Positions 48,020 to 58,346 of a DNA stretch of 64,000 nucleotides are shown here, in pieces; positions within the stretch are counted from its first letter, which is position 1; each line of letters begins with the position of its first letter. This DNA comes from Trichomonas vaginalis G3 (taxonomy: Eukaryota > Parabasalia > Trichomonadida > Trichomonadidae). A model generated the notes under the pieces. The model had not been told where the DNA came from. It was given only the letters and a program-made list of their open reading frames with translations, and did not search any database. The stretch is from assembly GCF_026262505.1 (NCBI RefSeq), contig NC_067206.1, positions 35,851,896-35,915,895 of the forward strand. Direction: 5' to 3'. The position numbers were made by a program, and so were the translations under genes.

Positions 48020-48966
48020 ATTCCAAAATCAAAGCAGATAAAATTAAACCACTTACAACACCAAAACCTCCAACAGTAGTACCTCCTCCTCCTTCAGTTA
48101 ATCCTTCATCATTCACTTTATTATATCCATTTCAAACATTAAAGAAGCAAAAAGATTTTAAAAAGGATTTCAAAATATTAAATAAACCAATTGACCCAAA
48201 AATTCAACCGTTAAAGGAAAAATTTAGTCGACCTTCATTTGCTCCATATCCATATTCATATGAAATCGATCATCTGGAATATTCAAAAGGAAATATTACT
48301 TATTTATTTGCCATTAACATTAACACTAGATATTTATATTGCATTCCGGTGAAAGGGAAAACAGAACAGGAAACAAGAAGAGCTATACAATACTTACTAG
48401 ATCAGGAAAGAGTAGATAATATCAGGGGTGATGGTGATAAAGGATTTCAGGCAGCCATGATTCATTATTTCCACAAATTTTTTTACTTTTCATCCTCTCC
48501 ATATACGTTTCATAATAAAATAGTTGATGCGGTAATGAGAACTCTTAGAGATGCGTTAGGGGTTAACGGTCAGATATACTGGGATGGAAATCATGACTCC
48601 ATCATACAGCAGTTAGTATATTATTACAATAATACATGGCATAGAACTATTAACATGAAACCAGTGAAAATGAAAAATGATATTTCAAAAGAATGGGAAT
48701 ATATTAGAAAGCAAATGGAAAGGTTAAATGATGTTAAACGTGAACAAATTAATTCAGGGCTCATGAATTTTAAACAAGGGGATAAAGTTTTATTCATCTC
48801 GATTATGGAAAAAACTGATAAATCAATGACAAAAAGAAGACGAAGATTTGACACAATAGCTGAATTTGTTAGATATATTAACGGCAATGCATTAGTTGAA
48901 GTTGACAATAAATTAATAGAAATTCCGATTTATTTTATTACTCCATTATTTATTAATAATATTTAA
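48016..48966 (+). CDS. rve-type integrase (Polinton 2)
   Basis: 316 residues. A proline-rich N-terminal extension is followed by the RNase H-like core: SYEIDHLEYSKGNITYLFAI (first catalytic Asp), DNIRGDGDKGFQAAM (second Asp) and NKIVDAVMRTLRDALG (third acidic region), then YYYNNTWHRTINMKP. The C-terminal part has MNFKQGDKVLFIS and a small barrel-like domain, as in Polinton integrases. Integrases of this class insert the element with a 6-bp duplication, matching the AAAGTT seen here. It appears open throughout. Confidence 0.85.
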   Translation: MNSKIKADKIKPLTTPKPPTVVPPPPSVNPSSFTLLYPFQTLKKQKDFKKDFKILNKPIDPKIQPLKEKFSRPSFAPYPYSYEIDHLEYSKGNITYLFAININTRYLYCIPVKGKTEQETRRAIQYLLDQERVDNIRGDGDKGFQAAMIHYFHKFFYFSSSPYTFHNKIVDAVMRTLRDALGVNGQIYWDGNHDSIIQQLVYYYNNTWHRTINMKPVKMKNDISKEWEYIRKQMERLNDVKREQINSGLMNFKQGDKVLFISIMEKTDKSMTKRRRRFDTIAEFVRYINGNALVEVDNKLIEIPIYFITPLFINNI

Positions 48967-48995
48967 ATAATTTTAATTTTTTTATTTCGTAAGAA

Positions 48996-49259
48996 ATGAG
49001 TGACAACAAAGCAGTCAAGAGTCCAGACGATGAATATAAAAAGAAACTAAACAGAATTAAATCAAAAATATGCTATTACAAAAAGAAGTCGCAATGCGGT
49101 GGGGTTGAAAACGATAAAGAAATAATCGAAAAATTAGAAACTTGCCGTTCAATCCTTAAACTGAGTGAAGCAAAAATAAAAGAATTTAATAGAATAAATA
49201 AATTGGTTGGAAGAGATGAATTTAATAAAGATGAATTTTTAAACTCAATCCAAATTTAA
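48996..49259 (+). CDS. Small coiled-coil protein (Polinton 2)
   Basis: 87 residues, charged and helical (SIL KLSEAKIKEFNRI near the end), with C residues at CYYKKKSQCGG. A T-rich leader ending CGTAAGAAATG precedes it. The stop overlaps the stop of the convergent small gene 49256-49420. Function unknown. Confidence 0.6.
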   Translation: MSDNKAVKSPDDEYKKKLNRIKSKICYYKKKSQCGGVENDKEIIEKLETCRSILKLSEAKIKEFNRINKLVGRDEFNKDEFLNSIQI

Positions 49260-49420
49260 TTTTTATTTTTCTTTGACAACATCTCTCTTTCCATCATTAC
49301 TGCATAACCACATTTTCTCAATTTTAGTGGTTTGTTATTTTTAACATGTTCTCGCATCATTTTTATCATTTCCTCCCTTGTTATGATTCGTGGTAAATTT
49401 TGAGCTTGTGGGGTATCCAT
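49256..49420 (-). CDS. 54-residue basic protein (Polinton 2)
   Basis: Short but well supported. It starts MDTPQAQNLPRIITREEMIK and continues as a basic helical protein ending in lysines and asparagines (MLSKKNKN). The promoter side has the element's typical ATCATAAATG after a T-rich run. It converges tail-to-tail with 48996-49259, overlapping by a few bases. Possibly a regulatory DNA-binding peptide; unproven. Confidence 0.55.
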   Translation of the reverse strand: MDTPQAQNLPRIITREEMIKMMREHVKNNKPLKLRKCGYAVMMEREMLSKKNKN

Positions 49421-49475
49421 TTATGATAAAAATAAAAATTTAAATTATGCTGTTCTAAAGTTTGTGAAAGAATTT

Positions 49476-50006
49476 GCGGAAATTCATGTCTTACATTTTT
49501 TGAATAAATGAGGGGTCCCTCGGTCCCTCGGTCCCTCGGTTAATTAACATCTTTTTGAAAATAGTGACAACATGACATTTTGACAACAGGGGAAAAAAAG
49601 GAGGAAATTCATGTCTTACATTTTTTGAATAAATGAGGGGTCCCTCGGTCCCTCGGTCCCTCGGTTAATTAACATCTTTTTGAAAATAGTGACAACATGA
49701 CATTTTGACAACAGGGGAAAAAAGGAGGAAATTCATGTCTTACATTTTTTGAATAAATGAGGGGTCCCTCGGTCCCTCGGTCCCTCGGTTAATTAACATC
49801 TTTTTGAAAATAGTGACAACATGACATTTTGACAACAGGGGAAAAAAAGGAGGAAATTCATGTCTTACATTTTTTGAATAAATGAGGGGTCCCTCGGTCC
49901 CTCGGTCCCTCGGTTAATTAACATCTTTTTGAAAATAGTGACAACATGACATTTTGACAACAGGGGAAAAAAGGAGGAAATTCATGTCTTACATTTTTTG
50001 AATAAA
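49476..50006 (+). repeat. Tandem array of the iteron module, 4 copies, plus orientation
   Basis: The copies are spaced 124-125 bp (TCCCTCGG triplets at about 49516, 49641, 49765 and 49890). Each has three TCCCTCGG iterons, TTAATTAACATCTTTTTGAA, GTGACAACATGACATTTTGA, an A-run of variable length and the border AAATTCATGTCTTACATTTT. Copies are almost identical. The array lies directly upstream of the primase-helicase gene. Confidence 0.95.
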
Positions 50007-50047
50007 GTTAGTTTTAAAATTATTTTTATTTTTTTATTCCTATATAA

Positions 50048-52358
50048 ATGACAGCAACAAACAACAACAGCAACTTTATCATTTCTGATGAACAAGTTAT
50101 TGATTCATTAGCTGAGGAATTAGTTGTGGCAGAAACTAAAACCCTCAACGAAAGAATTGGTGAAAACAAGATTGATTTACATAACTACCTCAAACACGAT
50201 GGAGGAAGAGGAAGGAAAACTGGTATGGCTTTATTAGTAAATAAAATTCCAAATTTAACTATTATAGATGTTGATATCAATAAATCATACAATGATGAAC
50301 TTAAAGAAACAGTAAGAAAAGATATTTTATCAAAACTTTCGGATAAAGATGTTATCGTTAAAACCGCTTCAGGAGGTCTTCACATTTATTGCAACACTAA
50401 TTTCTTCTATTCAACCTCGAACAGAATGATTAAATGTTATTCCTGCAATGATTATGATATCGATATCATGACTTCAATGGATGATTCAAAGCGTTCATTA
50501 GTGGTTATGGCTGATTCAAGAGTTCGCAAGAATGCAACAGAACCAATCAATACATACTCATTCATTCGTGGAAGTTATGATTCAACATTAACTAGAACAG
50601 TGAATGATATATTAAATGATTTGAATATTAAGGTAAGAGTTGAACAGAAGAACGAAGAAATAAAGAATATAATGAATGAAGACAAAGATGTAAACATTGA
50701 CGATAAACTTGCCCAGAGCATAGTTGATGGCATCTGTGATTTTAAGTACATAATGATGGTGGAAACATGAATTTAGAAAAAAAGTTACATTATTCACACT
50801 GTTTCAAGCTATTAATTCGTTACCTAATCATTTAATTAATGAAGCATACGACAACGTTTATAACTTCTGCAGTTTAACAGAAAATGCAAAAAGTAATTTT
50901 GAAAAAGCACGTGATAGATATGCACATTTAATGACTTCTCCATTTGTTTTGGTGAAGATTCTGAAACTTTATCAAAAGGAATATTATGATGAATATGTTT
51001 TACCTTTATTACGTAAGCCAAAAATAACATTTGATATAAAACTTGATGACTCGTTTTTGATAACAGATATTAGACGTAAAGCTGAAAATCATCAGTATAA
51101 AAACAGTTCTGAAGTAATTGAGGATTTATCACGTGTCATTCGTTTTGTAGATTGTGGAAACAAATACTTCATTCAAAAAGACTATAATATTCATGATAAA
51201 ATGAATCAAATATCATTCGTTCTTCAATCAAACATGAAAGAGTCACTCAAAATGATTAAATTATTTAAAGAAGAAGGTAAAACCATAACAGCATGGGACG
51301 TACTACTAAATCAATTATCCTCATTAACCGTTATGGGTGTTTGCTTTAAATCTGATTCCCCAGATGTTTTCTCAACGTTTCAAGGTTATAAATACAACGT
51401 TCTCGAAAAGCCTGATTACTCAAAAATTGAGATGTTTATGAATTTCATTAAAGAAGCCATTTGTGATAATAACGATGAAGTGTATAAATACCTACTCGGC
51501 TGGATTGCATCAATGATTCAACATCCCGGAATCAAGAATGAAACAGCAATTATTTTGAAAGGACTTCAGGGAACAGGTAAAAACAGATTTACAGATATTA
51601 TTTCTGAACTTCTCGCTGGTTATTCATGTAAAAACATTACCGAAATAAGTGAGCTAACGGGTAATTTCAATTCAGTTGTTGAAAATAAAATGTTTCTTGT
51701 ACTTAATGAACTCAAAAATGTAGGTGAAGACAGACTCGCAAACTTCAACGCTTTGAAATCAATTATAACGGATAATGAGATAAGAATTAATGAAAAGAAT
51801 CAACCCAGAAGAACTGCTCAGAATGTTGCCAATTTTATTTTCGTAACTAATAACGTTTACCCTGTCAAAATTGAAGTTGGAGACAGAAGATACGTAGTTT
51901 TAAGGGTTAATGGTAAATTTAAGGGTCAATTTGATTACTTCAAGAATTTAATGGATTCATGCACAAAGGAATTTTATGATAATTTACTAACATATTTTAT
52001 CAATTACGACCTTTCATCATTTAATGTACGAATCATACCGATGACTGAAGCCAAACAAGATTTAATCGAGTTATCAACAAATCCTTTAGATGAATGGATA
52101 AATACACATTATGATGAATTGTGTGCAGGTATGATGTGTAAAAATGCTCTATTCTGCAAACCATCAGACATGAAAGACAAGAATTTTCAAATGAGTATTA
52201 AGGATAAATGTGAAAAGAAACAAAGAAAAACAGACGGTAAACATACGTGGTATTATGTTTTGAAAGAAGAAATGAAAGGATTATATAAACAGGTTGAACC
52301 AAACGATAATGAGGATTCATTTACTGACGATGAAATACCTGTAAATGAAGCTTTATAA
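50048..52358 (+). pseudogene. Primase-SF3 helicase gene (Polinton 2)
   Basis: The N-terminal part carries IIDVDINKSYNDELK and VIVKTASGGLHIYCNT, the D-x-D and S-G-G-x-H pattern of prim-pol (bifunctional primase-polymerase) domains. The C-terminal part is an SF3 helicase: IILKGLQGTGKNRF (Walker A), KMFLVLNELKN (Walker B), ANFIFVTNN (motif C) and GDRRYVVLR. Together they would prime and unwind DNA for replication. The helicase is homologous to that of Polinton 1 (20475-21709). The gene appears broken (about one break). It is bordered on both sides by iteron arrays. Confidence 0.8.
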
Positions 52359-52391
52359 AGTATGATTGGAATTTATTTTTGCATTAATCCC

Positions 52392-53106
52392 ACTATGTTG
52401 TCTAAATGTCATGTTGTCATCATTTTCAAAAAGATGTTAATTAACCGAGGGACCGAGGGACCGAGGGACCCTTCATTTATTCAAAAAATGTAAGACATGA
52501 ATTTCCTCCTTTTTTCCCCTGTTGTCTAAATGTCATGTTGTCATCATTTTCAAAAAGATGTTAATTAACCGAGGGACCGAGGGACCGAGGGACCCTTCAT
52601 TTATTCAAAAAATGTAAGACATGAATTTCCTCCTTTTTTCCCCTGTTGTCTAAATGTCATGTTGTCATCATTTTCAAAAAGATGTTAATTAACCGAGGGA
52701 CCGAGGGACCGAGGGACCCTTCATTTATTCAAAAAATGTAAGACATGAATTTCCTCCTTTTTTCCCCTGTTGTCTAAATGTCATGTTGTCATCATTTTCA
52801 AAAAGATGTTAATTAACCGAGGGACCGAGGGACCGAGGGACCCTTCATTTATTCAAAAAATGTAAGACATGAATTTCCTCCTTTTTTCCCCTGTTGTCTA
52901 AATGTCATGTTGTCATCATTTTCAAAAAGATGTTAATTAACCGAGGGACCGAGGGACCGAGGGACCCTTCATTTATTCAAAAAATGTAAGACATGAATTT
53001 CCTCCTTTTTTCCCCTGTTGTCTAAATGTCATGTTGTCATCATTTTCAAAAAGATGTTAATTAACCGAGGGACCGAGGGACCGAGGGACCCTTCATTTAT
53101 TCAAAA
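52392..53106 (-). repeat. Tandem array of the iteron module, 6 copies, inverted
   Basis: Six copies at exactly 124 bp (first CCGAGGGA of each at 52445, 52569, 52693, 52817, 52941 and 53065). They run in reverse orientation to the array at 49476-50006. The consensus differs slightly (TGTCTAAATGTCATGTTGTC instead of TGTCAAAATGTCATGTTGTC), so each array has been homogenised separately. Confidence 0.95.
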
Positions 53107-53135
53107 ATAATTAATTATTGAATAACCTAAAACAT

Positions 53136-53163
53136 GAGACTTTGTCTCCGGACTCTTTGAGTC
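53136..53163 (+). repeat. Double mini-hairpin after the inverted array
   Basis: GAGAC-TTT-GTCTC (53136-53148) and GACTC-TTT-GAGTC (53151-53163) are two perfect 5-3-5 hairpins two bases apart, between the array and the fibre gene. Confidence 0.85.
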
Positions 53164-53258
53164 ACTTAACGTAAACATTAACGTAAACATTTATTTCTGC
53201 AGTTCATCCATTACTTCATTACCTAATTAATTACAGACATAAAATATATTTAGTTCAT

Positions 53259-54548
53259 TCATTGAACTCTATACCATGTGAATACAGTCATAAATGGTGG
53301 CATGTATTCTTTACTTTGTCCCGTTGTTTGTGTATATCCTGAAACATTATGTATATGGTTTCCTCCTCCCTCAGTGTTACTCCAGAAACAATTTATAGCA
53401 AACTTAACGTCGTCTTTAACATCATATCCTTTACCTTTTATCATTGCTGACCAATCCCAATATCTATGCTTATGCCAACCTGCTTGAGATGTACTTAAAT
53501 CTATGTAGTGACTATGTGCAGGTAAGTTTTCACCTGAAATCGTTTTACTTCCACCTGTTTCCTTTGAAGAGTTTGCACAATACAAAAACCTGTCAACTAT
53601 TTGAGTCCAAGTTCCAAAACCAAGTACTACTTCTGGTCTGGTAGAGTTCATTGACGTATAAATAGAGCCTATAGGATATAATGTTTGAAGTATTTCCGTC
53701 TTTAATGTTTGAAGCTCTGTTTTGTCTGCTTTCTTCTCATATAAATCTTGAGCAGTGAATTTAATATTATGTTCATCCTTCATGACATAAACATCTTTAC
53801 ATCTAATGTTTCTCATCGTCGTTATGTCGTCATCCGATGTTAAACCTTGTGGAAAGTTAGGAGGTTTACAATATAATACATCCCCACCAGTTTCTTCAAC
53901 CGTTCCTTCAATACTTTCTATAGCAACAGTTGTAAAACTTGTATGTGTATGAGTCTTATTTGCTTTCTTCTCTAACTCATCGTTAACATATGTTTTATCC
54001 GCTTTAAGGTCTAAACATCCTGAAACCCACCCTGTATCAGCTTTAGTTTTTAAAATCTTCGATGTCCATTCATGGTACCAGTCAACCCTTTCTTTCATTT
54101 CGTTATCTTTTTCATCCACATATTCCTTATCCGCCTTCTTCACTAACACACTAGCCACCCATCCCTTATCTGCTTTCTTCATTATGTCATTTAGGAAACC
54201 TTCTATGAATTCCTCATTTAAATTAAATCTTCCAATCTTCAAAACTTTAGGAAATGCATTTAATGCGTAATATCTCTGTTCTTCTGGTGGAATTGATGTT
54301 ATATCATCCGTTATACCTTTAATTTTAGAATTCATAAATAAAATTTCTTTTATATTTGATATCACTGCACCACCTTTGCAAACGAATTCGAAATGTTCAT
54401 TTTTCAATACTATCTCCAAATCTCCATATTTCAACCTTTGCGTTTGTTCTGCCGTCTTTGAATTATATGCATATATGGCGTATGTAATGGTCTGAGGGAC
54501 CTGGGTGCTTTGTGCCTTAAGTTGTTGTGGTTGCTGTTGTTTAATCAT
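53259..54548 (-). CDS. Phage-like tail-fibre protein with collar domain (Polinton 2)
   Basis: 429 residues and uninterrupted. Q-rich N-terminus, then repeated K-A-D-K-x-Y-V-D/N fibre units (KADKEYVDEKDNEMKERVD; KADKTYVNDELEKKANKTHT). The C-terminal ~150 residues are a collar/gp10-type receptor domain: LYPIGSIYTSMNSTRPEVVL, GTWTQIVDRFLYCAN, GENLPAHSHYIDL and NHIHNVSGYTQTTGQS. In phages such domains are trimeric and touch the host surface. Here it would be an attachment fibre at capsid vertices (inference). The last ~400 bp are nearly identical to Polinton 1 at 32665-33070. Confidence 0.75.
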   Translation of the reverse strand: MIKQQQPQQLKAQSTQVPQTITYAIYAYNSKTAEQTQRLKYGDLEIVLKNEHFEFVCKGGAVISNIKEILFMNSKIKGITDDITSIPPEEQRYYALNAFPKVLKIGRFNLNEEFIEGFLNDIMKKADKGWVASVLVKKADKEYVDEKDNEMKERVDWYHEWTSKILKTKADTGWVSGCLDLKADKTYVNDELEKKANKTHTHTSFTTVAIESIEGTVEETGGDVLYCKPPNFPQGLTSDDDITTMRNIRCKDVYVMKDEHNIKFTAQDLYEKKADKTELQTLKTEILQTLYPIGSIYTSMNSTRPEVVLGFGTWTQIVDRFLYCANSSKETGGSKTISGENLPAHSHYIDLSTSQAGWHKHRYWDWSAMIKGKGYDVKDDVKFAINCFWSNTEGGGNHIHNVSGYTQTTGQSKEYMPPFMTVFTWYRVQ

Positions 54549-54571
54549 TTATTATGATTTAAAAATAAATA

Positions 54572-55285
54572 TTTAATCCGTTATCTCATCAGCTATTTTT
54601 TCTATTTGAAATTGCCATAATATCTCATTCATGAATTCTAAATCACAATCAAATAGGTCAGTTATTCTAAATTTAATATTTGATAAATCTTTTGAATGAA
54701 GAATAAATGAATTCCCGGATAATTGAAACGAGATGTATAAAGAAAATGTGTTTAAGTTGATGGATAAAATGTTGTGTGATTGATGGGTAAGAGTTAGGGT
54801 CTAATGTTTGGTGTTGAAAATCTCATTGGGGTATTAACTTTATCACATTTGATTAAAATGAAATTGGAACCAGTGTCAGAATACAAAACATCCCCAACAT
54901 CTTTTTCAAAATTTAATATCCCCAACAATGAACGAAAACGAGGAGTACAAAATTTAATTTTCAGCGGAAATTTAATAAGGTTATTTATTTCATCAAGTTC
55001 AAAAAGTTTATCAGGTTTTGATTTAAAATTTTCTTCATACCATACGATAAATGATTCATTTAAATAACTTAAAATTGTGTTAATATCCCATTTCACTATT
55101 ACATTATTTATATACATATTATACGTTTTTTCATGGTCATCTTTAATAAATGATATATAATCTGAAGGGTCTAAAAGAATGGGATTAAATTTACCACTCA
55201 CAGAAACGAGAGTAACATTATAAATTCCACTAACTGTTAAATTTAATTCACAGTTATTATTCGAAATAATATTGATAATTGACAT
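54572..55285 (-). pseudogene. Minor capsid (penton-type) protein gene (Polinton 2)
   Basis: The product begins MSIINIISNNNCELNLTVSG and YNVTLVSVSGKFNP, a strand-rich start. Towards the 3' end of the gene, IKFRITDLFDCDLEF corresponds to INLTLVDANFVPVKLL of the Polinton 1 penton-type gene. Single-jelly-roll vertex protein is the best reading. The gene appears broken (about one break). It starts 21 bp from the divergent gene 55307-55786. Confidence 0.5.
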
Positions 55286-55306
55286 TTTTTTATTACGATT
55301 AAAAAT

Positions 55307-55786
55307 ATGGTAAAGCGTTATTTTCCAGTGATAAATAAAACTAGAATAAGATTACCTCAAGAATTCATAAATTCAACGAATAAGAAATTCATTCATGTTA
55401 TAAATTTTAGTGTTTTCAGAAAATATGAGTCGATGTCATATTCATCATCGGGTTATATTTCACTTCATTCAAATTTAGTTCAATCAAACCCATATAATGA
55501 CCATTTCATAAGATTTTCAGATGGTATTAAAAATGTAATTGATAGATTAAAATATGAACAGATTGACAATATCGAATTTTTGGAATTTTGGTTTAAATAT
55601 CCCGATGGAAAAAAGATTGAAGTTAAAGATAAAGCTGATACTATAACAAAAACAATTACAATGACTGATCCAGATAGTGGGGAACAAAAAGAAATAAAAC
55701 AAACGATAGAAACTGGCGAAAGGTCAATTATTATCGATTATGATTCAAAGGATTATTATTCGATAATGTTAATGCTTGAATATTAA
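55307..55786 (+). CDS. Jelly-roll-like small structural protein (Polinton 2)
   Basis: 159 residues, strand-rich, with SSGYISLHSNLVQSNPYNDH, EFLEFWFKYPDGKKIEV and a closing YYSIMLMLEY. This order (S-x-x-L-H-S, then F-x-F-W-F-x-x-D-G, then hydrophobic closing strand) parallels the C-terminal halves of 29546-30406 and 34335-35183. It is probably a vertex or surface protein. The frame is uninterrupted. It converges with the SCCG gene, stops overlapping by 4 bp. Confidence 0.5.
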   Translation: MVKRYFPVINKTRIRLPQEFINSTNKKFIHVINFSVFRKYESMSYSSSGYISLHSNLVQSNPYNDHFIRFSDGIKNVIDRLKYEQIDNIEFLEFWFKYPDGKKIEVKDKADTITKTITMTDPDSGEQKEIKQTIETGERSIIIDYDSKDYYSIMLMLEY

Positions 55787-56481
55787 ATAGCCTTAACAAA
55801 GAATTTTTCAAGTGATATTTTATATTCATCAACTATTTTATTATAAATATCATTATATGCTAAATGAAGTTCAGTTGTTGTTCTGTTCTTTGATATCTTA
55901 ATTGTGCTAATATCCTTTATAGGATTTATTTTTGCAACCGTTCCGCAGCATGAAACCTCATCATCTATGAAAAATTGAATCTTAACGTCTGAATCTTGAA
56001 CATCACAAAGAATGGCGATAATGTGAATTAATGATTCATAAGGTAAAATAATTAAACCGGATTGGTCAATTAAATTTATTATTGAATCATAATTATCAGT
56101 TATGATATCGCGATATATTTTCATTAATTCAGAATTAATGTCTATTTTATATGGCGCATTGCGACTGGAATCGTAGATTCCTGGGTTCTCGATGTTTGAT
56201 GAAAGTGGTGGGGGGTATGTTGGATAAGTGGGAATTTCAACAGGTTCTTTACCGGGTTCAGATAAAATGATTGGGTCTCCATCTTCTTTATTTTGCTCCT
56301 CTTCTTTCTTTGGTAAGTCACGAGTTAATAAATTTGGTTGAGTTGCTGACCTTGTTAATTCAGGACTTACATTAACTTTAACATTTTGAATAATTCGTGA
56401 TTTATCATCATTTACGTTATAACCAACCGTAATCTCTGCTTTTGCGTTTGTGTTCTTTTGACTAGTGAAACGTCTTCTCAT
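55783..56481 (-). CDS. D-x-x-SCCG protein, conserved between both Polintons
   Basis: 232 residues. A disordered N-terminal half with a proline-rich stretch (EIPTYPTYPPPLSSNI) is followed by a helical domain and IQFFIDDEVSCCGTVAKINP, then a strand and a final helix. The Polinton 1 protein 19073-19654 has the same order with PDISCCGVSYNVID. Two adjacent cysteines next to a glycine could bind metal or form a disulfide. In both elements it sits with capsid genes. No known family. Confidence 0.65.
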   Translation of the reverse strand: MRRRFTSQKNTNAKAEITVGYNVNDDKSRIIQNVKVNVSPELTRSATQPNLLTRDLPKKEEEQNKEDGDPIILSEPGKEPVEIPTYPTYPPPLSSNIENPGIYDSSRNAPYKIDINSELMKIYRDIITDNYDSIINLIDQSGLIILPYESLIHIIAILCDVQDSDVKIQFFIDDEVSCCGTVAKINPIKDISTIKISKNRTTTELHLAYNDIYNKIVDEYKISLEKFFVKAI

Positions 56482-56565
56482 TTATAATCGAATAAAAAAA
56501 AGAAAAATATATTTAAAGTTTTATTTAGTTGTTACGGTAATATCCCAAGGTTCATCCTTGTTTGC

Positions 56566-57465
56566 TTATACTTTCTTTGTAACTGCACCAATTATGTTAT
56601 TGATATTGCTTTGAGTTTCTTCCAGTCTTATTTTATCATTTACAATATCTTTAATCATTTCATTACATGCATTCTTAAAACCATCTGATTTTTCTAATTT
56701 ACGTCTATCACTTTCTTTAATTAAATCAAAGTTATAACCTTGTTGAGAATAAAGTGGTTTCTTTATCAATTCCTTGAACGCTTCTGAAAGTGAAGATGAA
56801 GAAATTCTTGCCACTTGAATTGGTTTAAATTCTGCTTTCATTGCTTCTTTCTGTTCATTGAACACTGGATCGAATAAAGCAACTTTAAAGAATTTCTTAG
56901 CTGGAATTTCAGGTCTCAAATTTGCATATTGACCATCAAACTGATTAACATATCGTGGTAATCCATCCGGTCCCTCTTCAACAGCATTTAATTTTTCATT
57001 GAAATAAGAATATGGAATAAGATGGTATGAATATATTGAACCATTTTCACCTTCTCCAATGTATTGTTTAACAGCTTTTCCATTTTCATCAAATTGTATA
57101 GGATAACATTCATTATATGCTTTACGTTTAGGATAATCCGTCATTGTTAATTTATACCCATTTATGACTTTAATATTTCCTTGACCATCAGTAACAAAGA
57201 CTTCATTTATACCATCAGGTTTTCCATTTGGTCCTGTAATGTCTGCTTCATGTGCTTCCCAATTTGGTCCATGACGTTTGGCATATGCTTGAGCTTCTGG
57301 TAATGTTAAAACGTTTCTCATTTGTTTAACATCCTTTTGAAGACCGGCAACAATGTGGACTAATTCTTTCATTCCGTCTGGAACTTTCATAGTTCTATTA
57401 TATGCACCCTTTTTGTTTGTTCCTTGTTTTAATGGAACCTGTAGAAGATTTGCAATTTCTGTCAT
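56566..57465 (-). CDS. Internal virion-type protein candidate (Polinton 2)
   Basis: 299 residues and uninterrupted. A segment at ~75-110 reads [20 protein letters not shown] then [20 protein letters not shown]. This recalls the 'D-x-D-G-x-P-E/D-V-x-V ... V-N-G-Y ... S-D-x-P-x-R' block seen in virion-associated proteins of several large DNA viruses. The C-terminal half is helical. It sits between packaging ATPase and SCCG protein. It may correspond to part of the large Polinton 1 protein 13731-17096, but I see no firm similarity. The role is inferred. Confidence 0.5.
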   Translation of the reverse strand: MTEIANLLQVPLKQGTNKKGAYNRTMKVPDGMKELVHIVAGLQKDVKQMRNVLTLPEAQAYAKRHGPNWEAHEADITGPNGKPDGINEVFVTDGQGNIKVINGYKLTMTDYPKRKAYNECYPIQFDENGKAVKQYIGEGENGSIYSYHLIPYSYFNEKLNAVEEGPDGLPRYVNQFDGQYANLRPEIPAKKFFKVALFDPVFNEQKEAMKAEFKPIQVARISSSSLSEAFKELIKKPLYSQQGYNFDLIKESDRRKLEKSDGFKNACNEMIKDIVNDKIRLEETQSNINNIIGAVTKKV

Positions 57466-57505
57466 GTTTAATTATAAATAAAAAATAAAAATTAATTATA
57501 AAAAG

Positions 57506-58322
57506 TTATTCGAATTTAATGGAACCTTTATTTAAATCAACTATTATTTTTCCATGTTCTCCTAATTGTTGATATTGTGTGTAAAGTTCATTAATGCTCA
57601 TTGGTAAATTCACTTGATAAAGCATAACGTTCAACTGTTGACGACTAAACCCACTGAAAATGAAAAGTGTGGACAGGTTTGATTTAATGTTTGTGCTTAA
57701 TGCTTTAAAGTATTGAACAGCCATAAAGAATGAACACTGAATGTGTCGACATTGAGTTAATAATTGATTAAAATATGATTTCTCATTAGTTATTAGTTTT
57801 GATTTCACGGCATCATCTAGAAAAATTAGTGAATGCAAAAATTCTCTATCAAAATTTGAAATAGAAAGTGTTTCAAATAATTCATCCCTTTGTTTATCAA
57901 TAATTTTATCCTCTAATCCTTGCTTCTTGATTGTATTATATAATTCTTTATACATTAAAAAGTTTTTTCAAATAATCTTCCGCTTCTTCTTGTGATAAAT
58001 AAATAATTGGAATTTTGATTAAATGCTTTAAAGATTCAAATGTATCATCAGAAGGTGAACCTGAACGGTTGATATAAATTAACACATGAGAATAAGGTGA
58101 AGTGTTAGCAATAATGATAATTTGTTTTAATATCGTTAATGTTTTACCTTTATTTTGTTTACCAATTGCTGCAGTGATTGAATTTAAGTAACATTCAGAA
58201 TATGGAATTTTCATTAATTTTTCCTTAGATAGAGCATTTTTATTATCACTCAATGCTTCATTAATCATATCATCTACGTATGTATTATATACTCCCGCTA
58301 ATTCTTCAGAATTGAAATCCAT
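57506..58322 (-). pseudogene. Genome-packaging ATPase gene, A32 type (Polinton 2)
   Basis: Walker A-like TAAIGKQNKGKTLTILKQII lies in the first third and Walker B-like LHSLIFLDDAV further on, followed by QCRHIQCSFFMAVQYFKALS (sensor/arginine strand region). It has the same role as 22669-23544 of Polinton 1, DNA packaging into the capsid. It lies directly downstream of the major capsid gene, 24 bp apart. The gene appears broken (about one break). Confidence 0.65.
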
Positions 58323-58346
58323 TTAATCAAAAATAAATTTATAATT

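Noticed and set aside
49476-50006. Array of 124-bp repeats as CRISPR or centromeric satellite
   Set aside because: There are no variable spacers, and only four to six copies lie inside a mobile element with single copies in the terminal repeats.
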